Positions 7,861-10,499 of a stretch of 10,499 nucleotides of DNA are shown one piece after another (within the stretch, counting starts at the first letter, position 1; every line of letters starts with the position of its first letter). Both the position numbers and the translations under genes were made by a program. Below the pieces are notes generated by a model. The model was given only the letters and a program-made list of their open reading frames with translations, was not told where the DNA came from and searched no databases. Source of the DNA: Chloracidobacterium sp. UBA6041 (lineage in GTDB: Bacteria; Acidobacteriota; Blastocatellia; Pyrinomonadales; Pyrinomonadaceae); contig DIYZ01000120.1 of assembly GCA_002427845.1 (NCBI GenBank), positions 1 to 10,499 on the forward strand, read 5' to 3'.

Positions 7861-7888
7861 TTACGTCTGGTAAACAAAAGATGTTTCA
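7861..7888 (-). promoter_or_regulatory. Putative autoregulatory ECF (SigW-like) promoter
   Basis: On the minus strand, TGAAAC (7888-7883) is separated by 17 nt from CGTAA (7865-7861). This closely resembles the published Bacillus SigW consensus (TGAAAC, about 16 nt, CGTA) and lies directly upstream of an ECF sigma gene, where autoregulatory promoters are common. The site begins 3 bp from a heptamer inverted repeat. The start codon at 7848 would be only about 6-8 nt from the predicted transcription start, so translation may be leaderless or nearly so. Confidence 0.5.
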
Positions 7889-7891
7889 AGT

Positions 7892-7959
7892 CAGTCTGGA
7901 GTCGGGAGTCGGGAGTCGGGAGTCGGTGGCCGGGACTCCAGACTCCCGACTCCCGACTG
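7892..7959. repeat. Inverted heptamer repeat element, GGGAGTC type
   Basis: Tandem 7-bp units GGAGTCG/GGGAGTC form a left arm from 7892. An inverted right arm runs to 7959. The arms match at about 24 of 28 positions around a 12-nt centre, so a stable GC-rich hairpin is possible. The element lies 1 bp from the PilM-like stop codon and 3 bp from the -35 motif of the sigma promoter. It could end PilM transcription, although no T-tract follows. It shares 7-bp architecture with the elements at 8917 and 9418. Confidence 0.8.
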
Positions 7960-7960
7960 T

Positions 7961-8911
7961 TTATTGCCACGCTAGTGTTGCCAATCCGGCCGGCGCTGCA
8001 ATGGCGTCGAAGCTTAACTCCCGTGTGGCAAGCTGCAGACCTACATCTGCAGCCCCCAGCGCGCAGAGGTTTGCGCCCAGAGTTTCATTTACGATCTTGC
8101 ACGCACGATCCTTTCCCAACATCTCACCAAGAACGAGAACGCGTGACAACATCTGGCCGGCCTGCTCGGCCTCGCCGCCACGGCGGTCGCGATAGAAAAG
8201 CAGCAAGCGATACAGTTCGTCTTCACACTCATGCGGTTCACAGTCGATGGTGCGAATTATCAGCGGTTGCTTATCGCGAAATACTACGGCCGTGAGTCCC
8301 TTCTCAGAAGAACTCAGCAGCAGCCCGTCGCCTTTCGCACCGTTAATAGTCAACCATTGGCCTTCACCCATGTGGCGAGGAAGGATCAAGCCCGCGCGCC
8401 AACCCAGCGAATGCATTGCGCCTTCATATTCATCAAGCACGGCGGTGCGCGTTGCTACCACCAGGTAGCGATCTCTTCCCTGAGGATCAGCCGGCAGGCG
8501 TTCGCGGGAGATCGAAAGTTCTTCAAGCGAACTGCCAAAGCCGCGCTCCATTTTCCAGGTAAGCACTTCTTCAAGCTCCGCGTTGGAAACGGGCTGCGAC
8601 TCCAGAGTTAGAATTAAACTGCGACTCGCGCCCTCGGGCAACGCCACTGACCACCGCCGCTGTTGCAACAGCCCGGCACTCGCTGCCAGGTCTCGGAGCG
8701 CCGCAGTCAACTCTGCAGGATTTAAGATATTCGGTTCGTTGAAGCTCGGCTGAATCAAAGTCGCCGGTAGGGCGACCGTCGCCGCACGCCGCAAACTCGA
8801 CATACCCCCTCGTCCACGCTCGAGCTGGACCATTGACGCCAGTCCCTTTTTGAACCCGATAGCTGTCGCGGGATACCAGGGATTGATCAGTTTGGCTAAA
8901 GGGTTAGGCAT
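7961..8911 (-). CDS. PilM/GspL-like type IV pilus assembly protein
   Basis: This 316-aa protein resembles divergent actin-fold PilM proteins, which sit on the cytosolic side of the inner membrane and link the pilus motor to PilN/PilO. Visible traits include a first strand pair (ATAIGFKKGLASMVQLER) and PilM-like segments such as LPATLIQPSFNEPNI, LTAALRDLA, WSVALPEGASRSLILTLE, a helix VLTWKMER, LVVATRTAVLDEYEGAMHSLGW, and DELYRLLLFYRD. It is slightly shorter than typical PilM (about 350 aa). The first nucleotide-binding loop lacks the usual Asp of the D-x-G motif, so ATP binding may be altered or lost. Its neighbours upstream in the transcript are two prepilins and a cohesin-like domain, which supports the call. 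No PilN or PilO follows; the next gene is a sigma factor. No ribosome site precedes the ATG, where heptamer repeats begin 5 bp upstream. Confidence 0.68.
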   Translation of the reverse strand: MPNPLAKLINPWYPATAIGFKKGLASMVQLERGRGGMSSLRRAATVALPATLIQPSFNEPNILNPAELTAALRDLAASAGLLQQRRWSVALPEGASRSLILTLESQPVSNAELEEVLTWKMERGFGSSLEELSISRERLPADPQGRDRYLVVATRTAVLDEYEGAMHSLGWRAGLILPRHMGEGQWLTINGAKGDGLLLSSSEKGLTAVVFRDKQPLIIRTIDCEPHECEDELYRLLLFYRDRRGGEAEQAGQMLSRVLVLGEMLGKDRACKIVNETLGANLCALGAADVGLQLATRELSFDAIAAPAGLATLAWQ

Positions 8912-8916
8912 TAGAA

Positions 8917-9043
8917 AATTTCGGATTGCGAATTTCGGATTGCGAATTTATCGCCCTGAGACAGTTATACGTCGTTCGACTGGAACATCAAATTATAAGG
9001 AAAAGCCCATTCGAAATCCGCAATTCGAAATCCGCAATTTATC
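8917..9043. repeat. Inverted heptamer repeat element, RATTKCG type
   Basis: The left arm (8917-8951) reads as 7-mers AATTTCG, GATTGCG, AATTTCG, GATTGCG and a partial AATTTAT. The right arm (9012-9039), in inverse orientation, reads as CGAAATC, CGCAATT, CGAAATC, CGCAATT. The arms are separated by about 60 bp. Both arms carry the same direct 8-bp AATTTATC at their right end (8945-8952 and 9036-9043). The element fills nearly the whole gap between the second prepilin and the PilM-like gene, ending about 5 bp from each coding region. Confidence 0.8.
8992..8997 (-). promoter_or_regulatory. Possible -10 box for the PilM-like gene
   Basis: A perfect TATAAT lies on the minus strand between the two heptamer arms, about 80 nt before the PilM-like ATG. 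No good -35 hexamer is present at 16-18 nt, so this is a weak call. If real, it would make PilM transcription partly independent of the prepilin genes. Confidence 0.25.
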
Positions 9044-9044
9044 C

Positions 9045-9530
9045 TCACCAGTCGGAGTAAGGCGTTCCTTCCGATGAAACATCGGCGGCCGCGCTATGCA
9101 CATCAATCACGCCCTGCTCGCCGCTGGAAGAATTCGGATCGTCACCAGTAATCACCGTCCAATCCTTCTGCCCGGTGATGGGATCCTGCGGCAGGTCGCG
9201 CATGTACCCCCCGGCAATCAAATCGTCGAGCGACTGCGGAAGTTTTTGTTTGTCAGCCGCATATTGATCCAGCAGGGAGCGCATCTTGTAAAGATCGTCG
9301 CGCAACACCGCCTCGCGGGTATGCAGGATCGTTTTTTGATACTGCGGCAGGGCGATGGCAGCCAGAATTATGATGACTGTAATCACGATCATCAGCTCAA
9401 GCAGCGTGAAACCAGGCGGCAGACGGCAGTAGGCAGACGGCAGGACCAAGAAACGACGGTTTCCAACTTCCTGCTTCCTGCCCACTGCTCCTGCCTCCTG
9501 CCTTTTACCAGTCACTATACTTCTCCCCAT
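9045..9530 (-). CDS. GspG-like prepilin / pseudopilin with unusual repeat-derived leader
   Basis: The type IV prepilin signature PPG^FTLLELMIVITVIIILAA gives a cut after Gly40 (numbering from the ATG) and the essential Glu at mature position 5. The C-terminal part has GspG-like features: a helix with LYKMRSLLDQYA, then YMRDLPQDPITGQ and a trailing W, and the end PYSDW. The protein would be cut by a PilD-type peptidase and built into a pilus or pseudopilus at the inner membrane. The start is uncertain. The ATG at 9530 overlaps the upstream prepilin by 26 bp and has only a distant AAGGA. The in-frame GTG at 9485 has AGGAGG at an 8-nt spacing and would give a 25-aa basic leader. Residues from about 10 to 38 are encoded by heptamer repeats, so the leader is not conserved family sequence. 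Confidence 0.88.
   Translation of the reverse strand: MGRSIVTGKRQEAGAVGRKQEVGNRRFLVLPSAYCRLPPGFTLLELMIVITVIIILAAIALPQYQKTILHTREAVLRDDLYKMRSLLDQYAADKQKLPQSLDDLIAGGYMRDLPQDPITGQKDWTVITGDDPNSSSGEQGVIDVHSAAADVSSEGTPYSDW
9418..9502. repeat. Inverted heptamer repeat element, GGCAGNN type, inside prepilin leader
   Basis: The left arm has four exact 7-bp units, GGCAGAC, GGCAGTA, GGCAGAC and GGCAGGA (9418-9445). The right arm (9468-9502) has five inverted units of the CCTGC type, with one 6-bp step. A 22-nt centre separates them. The element begins 2 codons before the prepilin cleavage site and extends almost to the upstream gene's stop codon (9505-9507). It therefore occupies the leader-coding part of the second prepilin gene. 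Confidence 0.8.
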
Positions 9531-10146
9531 TCAGCGCTGTGTCCTTCGATTTTGAGCGCACGTCAAAAACGTTTTCACCGCCCCATGAATCTGAATCGGC
9601 CGCGTCGTAGCACGAGCGCAACTCCCACTTGGCTTCACCCGTCATCGGATCAATCGGAATCTTGCGAAGATAAATTTTCTTCTTAGTTGCTAGTTCCCCC
9701 ACCTTCGTGGCATCCACATTAATATCCCCACGGCCACCGAGACCCGTCGCCCGAGGCACGACATTAACTCCACTAACCAGGGTCTCCAGATCGGGCGGAT
9801 ACTTATCCGGATTATCGACTCCGAAGATTGTGCAATCAGAAATTTTCACTTTGCTGCGCGGGTCGATGTAGAGGGTGGGGTTTGGAGTTGCAGTGGGGTT
9901 CGCCGTTGCTGACGCTCCAACGCAGGTCATGTCGACAGTGTCGCGACGAAACTCGTCAATGGCCAGGCGAATTTCGCGCAAAGCAGCTCGCAGTTCTTGT
10001 TCTCTTTGCCGTTTGACCGACAGTTTTAGCAGGGGAACAACGGCGAGCGTCAGAATCGTCAGTACTGTGATCGTGATGACGAGTTCAATGAGCGTAAATC
10101 CTCGCCGGCCTGATTTATTCTCCCTTTGCTGTTGCAGGTAACTCAC
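9505..10146 (-). CDS. GspG-like type IV prepilin / pseudopilin
   Basis: This 213-aa protein has a basic 16-residue leader ending RRG, followed by FTLIELVITITVLTILTLAVVPLL. That is the class III signal peptide cut by prepilin peptidase, with Glu at mature position 5. A long helix follows (KRQREQELRAALREIRLAIDEFRRD). The globular part has YPPDLETLV, then LRKIPIDPMTGEAKW, the GspG-type 'iP.DPmTG..W' segment, and a C-terminal KYSDW. It is longer than usual for the family owing to an insert of about 50 residues after the helix (Thr/Pro/Ala-rich, with two of the three Cys). The start is GTG at 10146, four bases after the upstream stop; the ribosome-site-like AAGAAGGTGAG overlaps the GTG itself, so a start a few codons later cannot be excluded. 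It is translationally coupled to its neighbours. Confidence 0.9.
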   Translation of the reverse strand: MSYLQQQRENKSGRRGFTLIELVITITVLTILTLAVVPLLKLSVKRQREQELRAALREIRLAIDEFRRDTVDMTCVGASATANPTATPNPTLYIDPRSKVKISDCTIFGVDNPDKYPPDLETLVSGVNVVPRATGLGGRGDINVDATKVGELATKKKIYLRKIPIDPMTGEAKWELRSCYDAADSDSWGGENVFDVRSKSKDTALNGEKYSDW

Positions 10147-10150
10147 CTTC

Positions 10151-10499
10151 TTACTGCTTCACAGTTACACGCACCGGCATCACATCAAGCGCCACATCGC
10201 GCGCGTCGGTGGCCACTAAATGCACGGCGTTTTTATCGAACACGAATCCGGCGTCACCGGCCGCGAGCGCTTCTATTTCGATGAAGAGCAACGTCCCGGA
10301 GCCCTTCGTTGCTGCGGCGCCATTGAGATTGGAAAGAGAGATCAAACAAACACCGGATGGGTCAATTGACTGCATCAGACTCGGACCTTTTCCGGCCTTA
10401 TCGCTTGCCAAGAGATCGCCGGCGGTCACAGCGCGCACTTTCACTACCTTTGGATCAAACCGCAGGGCAAATACAGCCATGGCCATTGAAGCATCCGAC
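10151..10499 (-). CDS. C-terminal cohesin-like domain, partial; possible secretin tail
   Basis: The reading frame stays open to the window edge, so only the last 116 or so residues are present. The ATG at 10486 lies within the frame and is probably not the true start. The visible part reads as a cohesin-type beta-sandwich: MAMAVFALRFDPKVVKVRAV, GDLL, a VCLISLSN strand, GSGTLLFIEIEALAAGDAGF and a closing VMPVRVTVK. In Acidobacteriota, such domains often sit at the end of PilQ/GspD-like secretins next to GspG-like prepilins, which fits this context, but no secretin sequence is inside the window. It ends 4 bp before the first prepilin and is very likely co-transcribed with it. Confidence 0.65.
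   Translation of the reverse strand, partial: SDASMAMAVFALRFDPKVVKVRAVTAGDLLASDKAGKGPSLMQSIDPSGVCLISLSNLNGAAATKGSGTLLFIEIEALAAGDAGFVFDKNAVHLVATDARDVALDVMPVRVTVKQ

Noticed and set aside
7892..7959. CRISPR or true rho-independent terminator at the GGGAGTC element
   Set aside because: Units are 7 bp without spacers, so not CRISPR. The hairpin lacks a following T-tract, so a terminator role is only possible, not shown.
9096..9686. 196-aa plus-strand open frame
   Set aside because: It runs antisense across both prepilin genes and the repeat element; no family features.

Overview
The window looks like a chromosomal segment of an Acidobacteriota member (possibly Blastocatellia or a relative). I base this on protein content: a giant Oar-type TonB-dependent receptor with glycine-rich loops next to a DUF5666 protein, GspG-like pseudopilins beside a cohesin-like domain, and a divergent PilM. 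No rRNA or other taxonomic marker is present, so the assignment is an inference. Every convincing gene lies on the minus strand, so transcription runs from high to low coordinates. No tRNA, rRNA, CRISPR array or insertion sequence was seen.

Region A (10499 to 7961) is a type IV pilus / type II secretion-like cluster. It holds the C-terminal end of a cohesin-domain protein (cut by the window edge, perhaps the tail of a secretin), two GspG-like prepilins that both end in YSDW, and a PilM/GspL-like assembly protein. The expected PilN/PilO partners do not follow PilM.

Region B (7848 to 5641) is a compact operon of an ECF sigma factor, a two-TM zinc-finger anti-sigma factor, and a membrane protein with a bactofilin-like beta-helix. 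It looks like an envelope-sensing switch.

Region C (5347 to 40) is a likely operon of exported proteins: a secreted triple-DUF5666 protein with a glycine-rich insert, a 1051-aa TonB-dependent receptor with two glycine-rich loops, and a LolA-like periplasmic protein.

Two non-coding patterns stand out. First, the ECF gene and the Region C operon are each preceded by a matching ECF-type promoter, AAC-N17-CGTAA with identical spacing. This suggests the sigma factor controls itself and the receptor operon. Second, three elements made of 7-bp tandem units in inverted orientation, each with a different unit sequence, sit at the three consecutive junctions around the prepilin/PilM genes within 1.6 kb. 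One of them makes up nearly all of the second prepilin's leader peptide and supplies a Shine-Dalgarno sequence with an in-frame GTG.
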